A DNA stretch of 64,000 bases from Symbiodinium natans (GCA_905221605.1 CAJNDS010001713.1:253501-317500); one strand, 5' to 3'; shown: positions 23,012 through 31,161, numbered from the stretch's first letter. Notes: generated by a model not told the origin, from the letters alone. Made by a program: numbers and translations.

Positions 23012-24448
23012 TTAGTCAAAAACCTTTAAACCTAAATCTTTTATCTCAATCACTTGCTCACTCAATAATGTGACGAAAAGCTCATCCGGCATATCATCAG
23101 CAGGAATTGCTGTTCCAGCAGGCTTCACGCGTATAAGCATCTGTTGTCCGGCTCTTGTATTAATTCCAGTATAACTACTATCTGGCACTTTTTCAAAAGA
23201 GAAGCCAAAAATAAATTGGCGATCACGATATTGCTTAAAATCAATTGAAATACTGTGTTGATGGAACACTGGAAGGTTTAACGCTTTTCTCAAATGATAG
23301 AAGCACTGTGTTAATGAATTACAAGGATACTCTGGATACAATTTAGAACCTAGTTGGATTTGGAACTCCAAGTCTTTGTTGATGTCGTAAATTCCTTCCA
23401 CTGTAGCATCGTGGGTTTGATGAGGATGATAAAACCTACAAAAGCGTTTATTAGCATATTCGTATCCAAGGCTGGGGTCATCGTCTCTATAAAAAGTGAT
23501 GAAGGAAGCAACAAGCTTTGAAACGGAGCGAATGACTGGAACGCTAATATCAGTTAATCCTACCACTGATTGAGATTGAGTAATATATGTTGTATAAGTG
23601 ATGGGAAGACCTTTTCCTTCTAAAAGATGCTTGACGTATTCATTATTTAAATTATTATCAAGGGTGCAAATATCACAGGAAACGAAGCAGTTGTTGAGTT
23701 CAAATAATTTAGAAGTGTTAGTGGCAGCGCCACCTGGTAATGCTACATCTTGCGTAAATCTTTCACGAAGGTTTTGAGCAATACCTGCATCAGCTTCATC
23801 ATAGTCGTCTGGATTAATAATACAATCAAGGTCGCTATTTACAAGTTCTAATTCAATGGTTAGATTTCCCATATATTTTAACGGTAAATACTTAAATTGA
23901 GAGAAAAGACCACATAACGGTTTAAACCCTACTGTCATTTGATTTTTGAAGCCTTTACAATTAGTAGAATTAACCTCATAATCTAATGCAGTTCCAGCAT
24001 TATTCACTAATGTTTTCACTTCGTCATCATATCTATAACCGAAGCCTTCGTTTGCTTCGTCTTTTCTTGCTCCTTGCGACATTAATTTAGAAAACATCTG
24101 ATGAACTCGGTTGTAATTATCAAAGTCTTCAACTACTTGATTACCGGCGATAATTCGCATTCGTCTGAAAAAGGAATATGGCGGTGCTAATGGACGAAGT
24201 TTTCGGTCAAGGGTCTGGTCTAAATTTTGAACTGTAAAGAATACACGAACCGATTGAGGGTCTAGCCATCCGTTGTCTTCGGCGTTTAATGAGAATTTCA
24301 ATACACGGTTTCCCGATGTAGGCTTATAAACATTACTACCACTTGGATAAAATCTTACGCTTCGTCTGTCAGTGATATAGCTTGCTCCTTTGTTTAATTT
24401 AAATGAAAGGTTATCAACTAAAATATCCTCGGGGCTGAAAGTTTCCAT
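23012..24448 (-). CDS. Probable double-jelly-roll major capsid protein
   Basis: 478 codons, starting ATG 24448. It is beta-rich, without long helices or membrane segments, with few Cys. The N-terminal third has YITDRRSVRFYPSGSN, GWLDPQSVRVFFTVQNL and a PPYSFFRRMRIIAGNQVVED stretch. The last is the kind of aromatic-Arg-x-x-R-x-x-x-x-G pattern I associate with polinton-like virus capsid proteins. Length fits that group (shorter than most virophage capsid proteins). Position in a block with fibre, penton and ATPase and the TCTA motif support a structural role. No structure prediction was run. Confidence 0.85.
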   Translation of the reverse strand: METFSPEDILVDNLSFKLNKGASYITDRRSVRFYPSGSNVYKPTSGNRVLKFSLNAEDNGWLDPQSVRVFFTVQNLDQTLDRKLRPLAPPYSFFRRMRIIAGNQVVEDFDNYNRVHQMFSKLMSQGARKDEANEGFGYRYDDEVKTLVNNAGTALDYEVNSTNCKGFKNQMTVGFKPLCGLFSQFKYLPLKYMGNLTIELELVNSDLDCIINPDDYDEADAGIAQNLRERFTQDVALPGGAATNTSKLFELNNCFVSCDICTLDNNLNNEYVKHLLEGKGLPITYTTYITQSQSVVGLTDISVPVIRSVSKLVASFITFYRDDDPSLGYEYANKRFCRFYHPHQTHDATVEGIYDINKDLEFQIQLGSKLYPEYPCNSLTQCFYHLRKALNLPVFHQHSISIDFKQYRDRQFIFGFSFEKVPDSSYTGINTRAGQQMLIRVKPAGTAIPADDMPDELFVTLLSEQVIEIKDLGLKVFD

Positions 24449-24505
24449 TATATATAATCAACAATAGAAAATTTAATTAAATATAATTTTTAAATTATAT
24501 TTAAT
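24449..24505 (-). promoter_or_regulatory. TCTA late-type promoter of the capsid gene, with upstream hairpin
   Basis: Minus-strand TCTA at 24468-24465, 16 nt before the ATG. A perfect 14-bp stem (ATTAAATATAATTT / AAATTATATTTAAT, 24476-24505) lies upstream and spans the stop codon of the neighbouring small gene. Confidence 0.7.
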
Positions 24506-24701
24506 CAAATAATTTAAAACTATATGTATTTTCATTTGTATTCTTCTTTTTCTTGTTTTTCACTATACTATTTATTTGTTGCCTTTCCACATCATTTTCT
24601 TCAACTAACTTTCTGATTTCCTCGTAGCTGTTCTGTTTAAACTTCTTCTCTGGCTTCTGCTTTTCCATCTTCTCGTAAGTCTGCGCTTTGTAAGAGAACA
24701 T
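24501..24701 (-). CDS. Small basic protein of unknown function
   Basis: 66 codons, Lys/Glu/Asn-rich, single probable helix, no motif. It has its own TCTA 13 nt before the ATG and lies upstream of the capsid gene on the same strand. Probably a minor virion or scaffold-like component (inference from position). Confidence 0.6.
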   Translation of the reverse strand: MFSYKAQTYEKMEKQKPEKKFKQNSYEEIRKLVEENDVERQQINSIVKNKKKKNTNENTYSFKLFD

Positions 24702-24718
24702 TATTTATATTATTTAGA
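24702..24718 (-). promoter_or_regulatory. TCTA late-type promoter
   Basis: Minus strand reads TCTAAATAATATAAATA then ATG. TCTA is at 24718-24715, 13 nt from the start. It overlaps the end of the spacer after the lipase gene. Confidence 0.65.
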
Positions 24719-24722
24719 TTTT

Positions 24723-25364
24723 TTAATCAAACTGTTGTAAAAACTCTTCTTCTGTTATAGGTAGGTTTCCTGATTTATTATGGACGTTACCTATGTCTTG
24801 ATATGAATGATTTTGTAGCGGGTCTAGCGTTCCTTTATTTAATGTTATACTACCTCTATCAAGAGCGCTGACTGGGTCTCCGGCTTTTCTTATTCTCAAA
24901 TTTGTCCCCGTGTCTTCCGGTCGTTGTCCTGAAACAAAAGGCGAACCGTAAGACCTTGAACGAAATATATTTCCGTAATCATTATTTATTTGTTGTCCTA
25001 CCGCCGAACCTAAACTATGGCTTATTATATCAGTAATTCCATAATGTTTTTTGCCGTCAATTTCAATAGCGTCGTCTTCAATGAACTTATTAACGTCTTT
25101 GTATCTCTTCGTGTTTCTTGTCTGATAAAGCGGTAATTTTAAATCATCATAAAAGTCAATCGGGTCTTTTGTTCCAGCAATGTATAGTTGGCTTCCGTTT
25201 CTGTAAATCCTGTCGGGGCTTTCATAAGCTAGTCTTAAACCTTGCGTATCAGTTAGGAAGGTTTCAGTTCCAGCTAATTCTTCTTTAACTTCATTATGTA
25301 TCTTGCTTCTTGTATTTGGTGCTTCATACAAAACACCTTCATTTCTTCTTTTATCTTTATGCAT
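24723..25364 (-). CDS. Class 3 lipase-like alpha/beta hydrolase
   Basis: 213 codons. SHSLG (residues 115-119) is a nucleophile elbow with Ser117 as the presumed nucleophile. GDPVSAL (Asp163) and NHSYQDIG (His186) follow at the spacing and in the context typical of class 3 lipases. The protein is short and has no signal peptide. In viruses with an inner membrane or endosomal entry, such enzymes breach host membranes; that role here is inferred. The gene lies within the structural block and diverges from the penton gene. No TCTA is visible upstream. Confidence 0.8.
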   Translation of the reverse strand: MHKDKRRNEGVLYEAPNTRSKIHNEVKEELAGTETFLTDTQGLRLAYESPDRIYRNGSQLYIAGTKDPIDFYDDLKLPLYQTRNTKRYKDVNKFIEDDAIEIDGKKHYGITDIISHSLGSAVGQQINNDYGNIFRSRSYGSPFVSGQRPEDTGTNLRIRKAGDPVSALDRGSITLNKGTLDPLQNHSYQDIGNVHNKSGNLPITEEEFLQQFD

Positions 25365-25405
25365 TATAAAATAACTTATAAATTAATTTTCTCTGTTAAG
25401 TAATA

Positions 25406-26242
25406 ATGCTTAAGTTCAAAAAAGTATATATTGACAGCAGTTATAGAGTAAGTGGCACGTCGTCCGATTTTACTATTGACCTACCGGAAACCGTTCAACT
25501 TGAAGAAAATATGTTGTGTCAAATACATGAGGTAAGCGTTCCTCATTCTTGGTATTCAATAAACAGCACAAACAACAATCTGTATTTTAGACATCAGGTC
25601 ATACCACCAGGTGTTGTAGCAGGTATAACTTATCGTAAAATTACAATTCCAGAAGGCAACTATACAGCAGTTGATTTAGCACAGACAATAGAGATTGCTT
25701 TAAACTTGCTGGTTGATACGGTTGATAGACCAAATACATATTCAATACATTATAACACTTCAACCAACAAATATACTTTCTCTTCTAATTATGCCACTGC
25801 TATTTTTGTTGTTCTAACTGATGGTGAAGTAGCCCCTTTATCTGGTTCGTTTAGTGACCCCGTTGATGTTAATAATTTAAGTTCAATAAACAGAGTGATA
25901 GGAAATACCACACCTGCTACTGACGCTTACACAAATGTAGCTCCTTACACAACAAATTTTATTGACCTTACTCCTGTTAAGAATGTTTATTTACACTGTA
26001 ATGAAATAAGCAACTACAACCAATTGACAGTGGCTGGCAATTCAAGCATCATCAAGAAAGTCCCCGTAAATGTTCCTTATTTAGGTGTCATCAACGATTT
26101 AGAGTTAAGTTCGGTTGATTATATTGACTGCTCTAACAAATTATTTCGTAGGTTAAATTTCAGATGCACCGACCACCTTAACCAAAATATAAATTTAAAC
26201 GGGGTGGACATTTCATTTACCCTTACCTTTTTTAAGGGCTGA
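25406..26242 (+). CDS. Probable penton (minor capsid) protein
   Basis: 278 codons, beta-rich. It starts KFKKVYIDSSYRVSGTSSDF with FTIDLPE and IHEVSVPHSWYSIN nearby, and ends in LSSVDYIDCSNKLFRRLNF and a SFTLTFF strand. The YIDS-x-x-R ... F-x-ID-LP opening and size fit single-jelly-roll penton proteins of Polintons and polinton-like viruses, which close the capsid vertices. It starts divergently from the lipase, next to the capsid gene. Upstream has TCTC instead of TCTA. Assigned from size, composition and location. Confidence 0.7.
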   Translation: MLKFKKVYIDSSYRVSGTSSDFTIDLPETVQLEENMLCQIHEVSVPHSWYSINSTNNNLYFRHQVIPPGVVAGITYRKITIPEGNYTAVDLAQTIEIALNLLVDTVDRPNTYSIHYNTSTNKYTFSSNYATAIFVVLTDGEVAPLSGSFSDPVDVNNLSSINRVIGNTTPATDAYTNVAPYTTNFIDLTPVKNVYLHCNEISNYNQLTVAGNSSIIKKVPVNVPYLGVINDLELSSVDYIDCSNKLFRRLNFRCTDHLNQNINLNGVDISFTLTFFKG

Positions 26243-26248
26243 CGATTA

Positions 26249-26280
26249 TCTAATTAGAAAAATATATACTATATTAATTA
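26249..26280 (+). promoter_or_regulatory. Possible TCTA promoter, unusual spacing
   Basis: TATCTAATTAG with TCTA at 26249-26252, 28 nt before the ATG at 26281, in AT-only sequence. Spacing is longer than for the other copies. Confidence 0.4.
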
Positions 26281-27114
26281 ATGAGTGGTGAAGAGGTTGT
26301 TGAGATTAAAAATGAAGAAGAACCTGAAATGACAACTAACGAAAAGAATGAAGAAGAGCCTAATAAAGAACAGAAAGAAGAACCGAAAGAGGAAGCTACA
26401 ACTGAACCAACAAATACTGAACCAACAGGTAATGACGCAGTCGCCTCATTAGGACAAAGTCGTAATGACGCAGTCGCCTCATTAGGACAAAGTCGTAATG
26501 ACGCAGTTGAAGAAGCGAAGCCAAAAGCAAAGGCAAAAGCAACACCAAAGAAACTAGCGAGAAGTGTTAAAGTAGTGGAACTAGCCGAATGCCCTGATTG
26601 CTTGAAAAAAATGTTACCAAAAAGTTTAAGAAATACACATCCGCATTATTGTAAGGGTCAACCAACCGAAACATTACCAGTCAATAAGCAGAAGGCAAGT
26701 TATGGTTCAAAGGTGGAACAAAAATTAAGAAAAGAAATTGAAGCGGAAATGAAAGCAAAATACGCTTCCGGAGGAAGCCTAGGTGGCTCTGCCACCTACG
26801 AGAACAAAGAAAACGATAAAAACGCTCAAAACGTAAAAAATGAAGTTATACAATATTCCGAGCCTATTGAAGTGAAAACAAAATCAAGTGTATCAAGTGT
26901 GCCAAGTGTGCCAAGTGTGCCAAGTGTGCCAAGTGTGCCAAGTGTGCCAAGTGTGCCAAGTGTGCCAAGTGTGCCAGTGAGAATGGAACAAAGCCCTCCG
27001 CCTAAACAACTATCAGCAACAGAGCTTTTACAACAACATTACAACGAAATTAAGAAAGCCAAGCAACAGGAGAAAATTGAAAAAATAAATAGGTTCAAAA
27101 GCAGTATGTTTTGA
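26281..27114 (+). CDS. Low-complexity protein with zinc-binding motif and tandem repeats
   Basis: 277 codons. The N-terminal third is Glu/Pro/Thr-rich with an exact repeat (NDAVASLGQSR). The centre has CPDCLKKMLPKSLRNTHPHYC, a CxxC-x13-H-x3-C pattern likely to bind zinc. The C-terminal third has consecutive Ser-Val-Pro triplets coded by 9-bp AGTGTGCCA repeats (about 26888-26973), then a charged helix. It sits right of the penton in the late block, so a virion role is plausible. No family recognised. Confidence 0.7.
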   Translation: MSGEEVVEIKNEEEPEMTTNEKNEEEPNKEQKEEPKEEATTEPTNTEPTGNDAVASLGQSRNDAVASLGQSRNDAVEEAKPKAKAKATPKKLARSVKVVELAECPDCLKKMLPKSLRNTHPHYCKGQPTETLPVNKQKASYGSKVEQKLRKEIEAEMKAKYASGGSLGGSATYENKENDKNAQNVKNEVIQYSEPIEVKTKSSVSSVPSVPSVPSVPSVPSVPSVPSVPSVPVRMEQSPPPKQLSATELLQQHYNEIKKAKQQEKIEKINRFKSSMF

Positions 27115-27120
27115 ATGAAT

Positions 27121-27153
27121 ATTAATATTATTTTTATCTAAATAATATTAATA
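27121..27153 (+). promoter_or_regulatory. Hairpin plus TCTA late-type promoter
   Basis: Perfect 13-bp stem ATTAATATTATTT / AAATAATATTAAT (27121-27152). TCTA at 27137-27140 sits in the loop/stem edge, 13 nt before the ATG. It probably ends one gene and starts the next. Confidence 0.7.
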
Positions 27154-27474
27154 ATGAGTATGTTTAAGAGTAAGCCAGAGTTTAAAAGAGCACCCCAAGT
27201 AGAAAAATACTATGATTTAGAAGAGTCAATAGGTGTTAGTAGCCGGAAAAAATATTTAGAGGATATGAAGTTAAGAATTGAAGAGGCGGAGAACCGAGGC
27301 AAGAACATTAGGTTAAGGAATGACTGGCTGGAACACCAGAAGAAGAGCCTTTACCAAGGGGAACTAGATAGTATTAATCGACAGTTAGAGAGACCTATGA
27401 TGCCGGTTAGAACAAAGGAAGAGCTACAAAAACGACAATCTGACCTAAAAAATATTATAGCAAATATAATCTAA
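27154..27474 (+). CDS. Coiled-coil protein of unknown function
   Basis: 106 codons, mostly Arg/Lys/Glu-rich helices (KYLEDMKLRIEEAENRGKN). No membrane or catalytic motif. It is followed by the next gene after 9 bp, whose TCTA overlaps this gene's stop codon. Late block, so probably structural or assembly-related (inference). Confidence 0.65.
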   Translation: MSMFKSKPEFKRAPQVEKYYDLEESIGVSSRKKYLEDMKLRIEEAENRGKNIRLRNDWLEHQKKSLYQGELDSINRQLERPMMPVRTKEELQKRQSDLKNIIANII

Positions 27475-27483
27475 ATTAATAAT
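27470..27483 (+). promoter_or_regulatory. TCTA late-type promoter overlapping a stop codon
   Basis: TCTAAATTAATAAT then ATG; TCTA at 27470-27473, 10 nt spacing. The TAA stop of the upstream gene lies in TCTAA. Confidence 0.6.
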
Positions 27484-28554
27484 ATGATTAAAACATTGAA
27501 ATCTGAATTAAAATTACGTCCAACGTATGACGAGATGATAGGAATGATTGAAAGTCAAGGAGACCCGAACAGACCCTCAATTGAAAACATTATTGACAGA
27601 CGAGCAACGATATTCAGAAACAATCAGTTCGGAAGTCAGTTTGACAACGTTGATTTTCTAGGTTTGAAGAAGCAGGAAGAAGACAAGGTCAAAAACGAAA
27701 TGCGACAAGCGCAATTAAGACAGAGGTCAATGGCAACGGGCTCATCAATGGGTGTTTTATCTGCTACTTCAAGTAGCGTTTCTGCAAGTGGTATCAATAC
27801 ACCTAGGGAAGTTGAGTTTTATGACGTTGACGATTTTATCGCTGAGGAAATAGCCAGAGTTCAATCGGAAATAGACGCTCACAATCAGAAAACACAAAAA
27901 GCAAGAGACAGGGCTACTAGTAGCGCTAGTAGTGATTTAGCTGACGTTCATTCTCAATCATTACCAGTAGGTGTTCCGGTTCATTCAATGGCTTCTGACG
28001 AAGGTAGTGATAAAATGCCAGATTTAGAGTCTGTTAGTGACGGCGAACGAAGTTCGCCCTCAGGGCGAAGCCGTGACGAGGAAGAAGAAGATGAAGGAAG
28101 CCTAACCGATAAAATAGGATTGGTAGGAGACTTTGACCCAGACAATCTTATCAATAATCAAGACATTAAATCAACAGGTTTGTTGTTTCAATTATATGTT
28201 CGCGATTTGTTGTCGCCCGAAATAATGGAATTAACCGACAAGTTGCCAAACGAACAGAGAAAGAAGCAGTATCTGGTTTCCATCATTGAAGGCTTGAAAG
28301 AAACAGCGGAATGGCAACAATCAGGCTTCGCAGGTAAGACAGTTAAACAAGAAGCAAAGAAATTTAGAGAAATGAGAAAAATGATGAAAAAGAAACCTAC
28401 AAATCAAGAAAGCGCTTCTTCAAGTGGTGGCATTGGTTCAGCTATTGCTAGTGGAGCAAAAGCAGTAGGTGGTGCGGTTTTAAATGCAGGTAAAGAAGTT
28501 GCAAAAGACGTAGCTCTCGCAGTAGCGCAAGATGCATTAGCAAGTATTATATAA
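27484..28554 (+). CDS. Putative minor virion protein with LRPTY motif and hydrophobic C-terminus
   Basis: 356 codons. The N-terminus has SELKLRPTYDEMIGM, shared with the next gene. The middle is Ser/Glu/Asp-rich and disordered. A helical domain (about 225-305) follows. The last ~45 residues are Gly/Ala-rich and amphipathic (GSAIASGAKAVGGAVLNAG). Small Gly/Ala amphipathic helices in minor capsid proteins of adenovirus-like viruses can disrupt membranes; that comparison is inference. TCTA late motif upstream. Confidence 0.65.
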   Translation: MIKTLKSELKLRPTYDEMIGMIESQGDPNRPSIENIIDRRATIFRNNQFGSQFDNVDFLGLKKQEEDKVKNEMRQAQLRQRSMATGSSMGVLSATSSSVSASGINTPREVEFYDVDDFIAEEIARVQSEIDAHNQKTQKARDRATSSASSDLADVHSQSLPVGVPVHSMASDEGSDKMPDLESVSDGERSSPSGRSRDEEEEDEGSLTDKIGLVGDFDPDNLINNQDIKSTGLLFQLYVRDLLSPEIMELTDKLPNEQRKKQYLVSIIEGLKETAEWQQSGFAGKTVKQEAKKFREMRKMMKKKPTNQESASSSGGIGSAIASGAKAVGGAVLNAGKEVAKDVALAVAQDALASII

Positions 28555-28567
28555 ACAAATATATAGA

Positions 28568-29365
28568 ATGCTTAAACTTCGCCCTACATATGAGCAAATG
28601 TTAAAGGAAGCTAGAACGAGAAGGTTAAAAGTATTACCGGAAAGAGAAAGAAGAAGTTTAATGGGTATTTTACTAGATGATGTTGATTTTGATGAGTTTG
28701 ATTTAAGTAATTATGATAAGAGAATAAATATTAACAATAATGATAATCCAAATAAAGCAACACAGACGGATTTTAATATAGCTTCTTCTTCAAATTCTTC
28801 TGTTAGTGAAAGTATGAGAACACCCGAAGAAGCAGTGAAGGAAGAAGTGAGTGAAGCATCTAGTATAGTAAGCAGTGCGAAATCAGTTGAACAACAAGCA
28901 GAAAAACAAAACGGAAAGCAAACCGAAAAAAGTTTGATGAGAAGATTGTTTGATAGTATGTTCGGAGATGATGAATACGAAGAAGGAAGAGAAGAGTTAC
29001 GAAGAATGAGAGAACAACGACAGCAAAGAGAAGAGGAAGAAGATGAGGAGAATGTAGAGCGTTTAGCAACAGAAGAAAGCCAAGCGAGTAGTTCTTCTTT
29101 ACCGATGAATGTTAAAAAATCTTATGAACCATCATCATCTTCATCAAGTTCAAGAAGAAGTTCAGGAAGAAGTGTTTTACTGCCCGTTGAAGAAGGAGCA
29201 TTGAGCGAATACGTTCAATCCAGCCCACCGGAAACAGTTCAAAGTTCAGTGCCCTCCGATAGAACAGTTGAATATTTACAAAGTTCAAATCCCGTTAGTG
29301 TTGCCAGTTCGGAAAGGACTATTGAATACATAAGGTCTAGGAGTTCGTCAGGAAGAAGTAGATAA
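28568..29365 (+). CDS. Second LRPTY-motif protein, disordered and Ser/Glu-rich
   Basis: 265 codons. It starts LKLRPTYEQMLKEARTRRLK, the same motif as the gene upstream. A strongly charged Arg/Glu central region and a Ser-rich tail with three imperfect repeats around TVEYLQSS / TIEYIRSR follow. No catalytic motif. It probably partners or parallels its neighbour in the virion. There is no TCTA; the spacer is only 13 bp, so it may share a transcript. Confidence 0.65.
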   Translation: MLKLRPTYEQMLKEARTRRLKVLPERERRSLMGILLDDVDFDEFDLSNYDKRININNNDNPNKATQTDFNIASSSNSSVSESMRTPEEAVKEEVSEASSIVSSAKSVEQQAEKQNGKQTEKSLMRRLFDSMFGDDEYEEGREELRRMREQRQQREEEEDEENVERLATEESQASSSSLPMNVKKSYEPSSSSSSSRRSSGRSVLLPVEEGALSEYVQSSPPETVQSSVPSDRTVEYLQSSNPVSVASSERTIEYIRSRSSSGRSR

Positions 29366-29367
29366 AT

Positions 29368-29424
29368 AAATATTTCTTTCAAATGATTTTTATCCTAAAA
29401 GAAAAATCACTTAAAGAAATATTT
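29368..29424. terminator. Imperfect hairpin carrying an early motif
   Basis: Left arm 29368-29391 and right arm 29402-29424 pair with one bulge and one mismatch. The right arm contains ACTTAAAGA at 29409-29417, so terminator and promoter overlap. Confidence 0.65.
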
Positions 29425-29444
29425 ATATTTAATAGATAAGATAA
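29409..29444 (+). promoter_or_regulatory. Early-class promoter motif
   Basis: AAAAATCACTTAAAGAAATA followed by TATTTAATAGATAAGATAA and ATG 29445. The second half departs from the TATAATATTA consensus. Confidence 0.65.
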
Positions 29445-29795
29445 ATGAATTCTTTTCTTGTTTCAGAAAATGGAGAAAAATTATGTATTGATGAAGACTT
29501 GTTTGATGCAATGTGGAACTCAATTGAATCAAATGATGTAGTAATGGCTCAAAGGAAGTTGAAGAAGAAATCTCATAATGACCGCTTAAATGCAAAATAC
29601 AGAGAAGAAGGATATTTTAAGAATTACTTTAAAAACAACAGTCACGAATATGAATGTGAAAGATGTGGTAGTATGCTATCAACAAACACAATAAGAAGTA
29701 AGCATTATAAAAGCGTTAAGTGTCAAAGACTTTCGGAAGAAAAGAGACAGGCAGAATTAGGAGAACGAATTGTAAGAAAGGTTTTGTTTGGATGA
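29445..29795 (+). CDS. Small C2HC zinc-finger protein
   Basis: 116 codons. The C-terminal half has CERCGSMLSTNTIRSKHYKS followed by VKC, a CxxC-H-C finger of a type common in giant viruses and their relatives. The N-terminal half is acidic. The early-type promoter and position directly before the integrase suggest a DNA-binding regulator or integration factor (inference). Confidence 0.7.
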   Translation: MNSFLVSENGEKLCIDEDLFDAMWNSIESNDVVMAQRKLKKKSHNDRLNAKYREEGYFKNYFKNNSHEYECERCGSMLSTNTIRSKHYKSVKCQRLSEEKRQAELGERIVRKVLFG

Positions 29796-29827
29796 TTTAA
29801 TATTAATAAAATATTATTAATATTAAA
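29796..29827. terminator. AT-rich hairpin before the integrase
   Basis: Perfect 12-bp stem TTTAATATTAAT / ATTAATATTAAA with an 8-nt loop, between a stop codon and the integrase ATG at 29829. No TCTA or ACTTAAAGA is present. Confidence 0.65.
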
Positions 29828-29828
29828 T

Positions 29829-30758
29829 ATGAGTAAAAACGAAGTTCTGGAAAAGATATATTATGATTTAGAAAGGGGTTATGGAAGCGTTAGAAATTTG
29901 TATGAAGAAGCGAAGAAAGATGGTCTTGCAATAACGCTAGATGAAGTTAAGGAGTGGGTTAAAAAACAACCTAACAAACAAAGAAGAAACTATAAAAATT
30001 CAAACAGTTATTCGCCTCCTTTTGCGAGAGCTGTTTATTCTATTGATATTATGGATATGACTAGCTTGATGAAAGACACTGACACCTTTAAAGAAGAATA
30101 TAAAAGATACGGTTTGATTTGTATTGATAATTTTAGTAAGAAAACTCACGTAGTGCCGATGGAAAACAAAGATGGAGAAGATGTTTATAAAGCTTTCCTA
30201 GAATGTTTCAAAGTATTAGGACAACCGCAAAGTATTTATACTGACCACGATGGAGCATTTAATTATAAGAAATTGCAGGATTATTTCAAAGGTGAGGGCA
30301 TTACGCACATTGTAACACTAACTCACGCTAATGTAGCAGAAAGAGCTATTAGAACATTCAAAAAGATGATTGGTGATAGAGCTTTACAAACAAAAGGGGC
30401 TTGGACTATATTATTGAAACCTGTCTTGGATAAGTATAATAAAAAGATGGTTCATTCAACAACTGGAATGATACCTGACGATGCACATAAAGACGAGAAT
30501 TCTGTTGAAGTTAAGGCTAACACAGTGTTGAAAGAAAAGTATTTAAGGAGATACCCAAAGATTGAAGCCGGAGATAAGGTTAAAGTTTTTGATAAAGGAA
30601 AAGGCAACTATACCAGCAGAAAGGAGACACGCAGTCAATGGTCTGAAAGAACTTATGAAGTCAAGGAAGTAAAACGAGACCCACAGCTTAATAAATATTA
30701 TGTTTTGGAAGGTAGGGAAAAGCACTATAATAGACACGAGTTGTTGTTGGTTGATTGA
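29829..30758 (+). CDS. Retroviral-type (rve) integrase
   Basis: 309 codons. The DDE core is readable: Asp73 in YSIDIMDM, Asp139 in YTDHDGAF and Glu171 in HANVAERAIRTFK, with spacing normal for the rve superfamily. An SH3/chromo-like C-terminus follows (AGDKVKVFDKG ... YEVKEVKRD ... HYNRHELLLVD). An N-terminal HHCC finger is not visible; instead there is a helical region. It joins viral ends to host DNA and probably made the flanking duplication. The core is intact, so activity is possible. Confidence 0.93.
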   Translation: MSKNEVLEKIYYDLERGYGSVRNLYEEAKKDGLAITLDEVKEWVKKQPNKQRRNYKNSNSYSPPFARAVYSIDIMDMTSLMKDTDTFKEEYKRYGLICIDNFSKKTHVVPMENKDGEDVYKAFLECFKVLGQPQSIYTDHDGAFNYKKLQDYFKGEGITHIVTLTHANVAERAIRTFKKMIGDRALQTKGAWTILLKPVLDKYNKKMVHSTTGMIPDDAHKDENSVEVKANTVLKEKYLRRYPKIEAGDKVKVFDKGKGNYTSRKETRSQWSERTYEVKEVKRDPQLNKYYVLEGREKHYNRHELLLVD

Positions 30759-30761
30759 AAA

Positions 30762-30804
30762 TACAAAAGGACTTAAAGACAAAACGCCCTATAATATTAG
30801 TGAA
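30762..30804 (+). promoter_or_regulatory. Early-class promoter motif
   Basis: ACAAAAGGACTTAAAGACAA, CGCC, TATAATATTAGTGAA, ATG. Differs from 18210-18252 at very few positions. Confidence 0.8.
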
Positions 30805-31080
30805 ATGAGTGAGAAACGTATTAGGGAGAAAGAAGAAGAACTGAAAATATATGAAATTGAACTTGAAGAATTAAATGAGGACATAGACAATATTAATAAG
30901 AAAATATTTAAGTATAATAGCAGAATAGAAGCATTAGATGAAGATAATTTAGAAGAACTTGTTATGTGGCTTAATAAAAAGTCATCGTGCTATTTTGACT
31001 TGTCAAAAAAGCTATCTGACAAAAGCTGTAAGTTGAAGAGTATCAAATGTTGTAAAGATAGTATTGAATTATGGAAATAA
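30805..31080 (+). CDS. Small coiled-coil protein
   Basis: 91 codons from ATG 30805, chosen because it follows the promoter motif; the frame extends upstream without a better start. The first 50 residues form a Glu/Ile/Leu coiled coil (EKEEELKIYEIELEELNEDI). The C-terminus has a few Cys (SCKLKSIKCCKDS). No family recognised. Early class by promoter. Confidence 0.65.
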   Translation: MSEKRIREKEEELKIYEIELEELNEDIDNINKKIFKYNSRIEALDEDNLEELVMWLNKKSSCYFDLSKKLSDKSCKLKSIKCCKDSIELWK

Positions 31081-31123
31081 AATCTGAATTATTCTAGACA
31101 ATATGAAACCTGAAATAAAAATC

Positions 31124-31161
31124 ACTTAAAGACAAAAAGCCATATAATATTAAGAGAAAAA
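31124..31161 (+). promoter_or_regulatory. Early-class promoter motif
   Basis: AAAAATCACTTAAAGACAAA, AGCCA, TATAATATTAAGAG, then A-rich sequence to ATG 31162. Confidence 0.75.
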
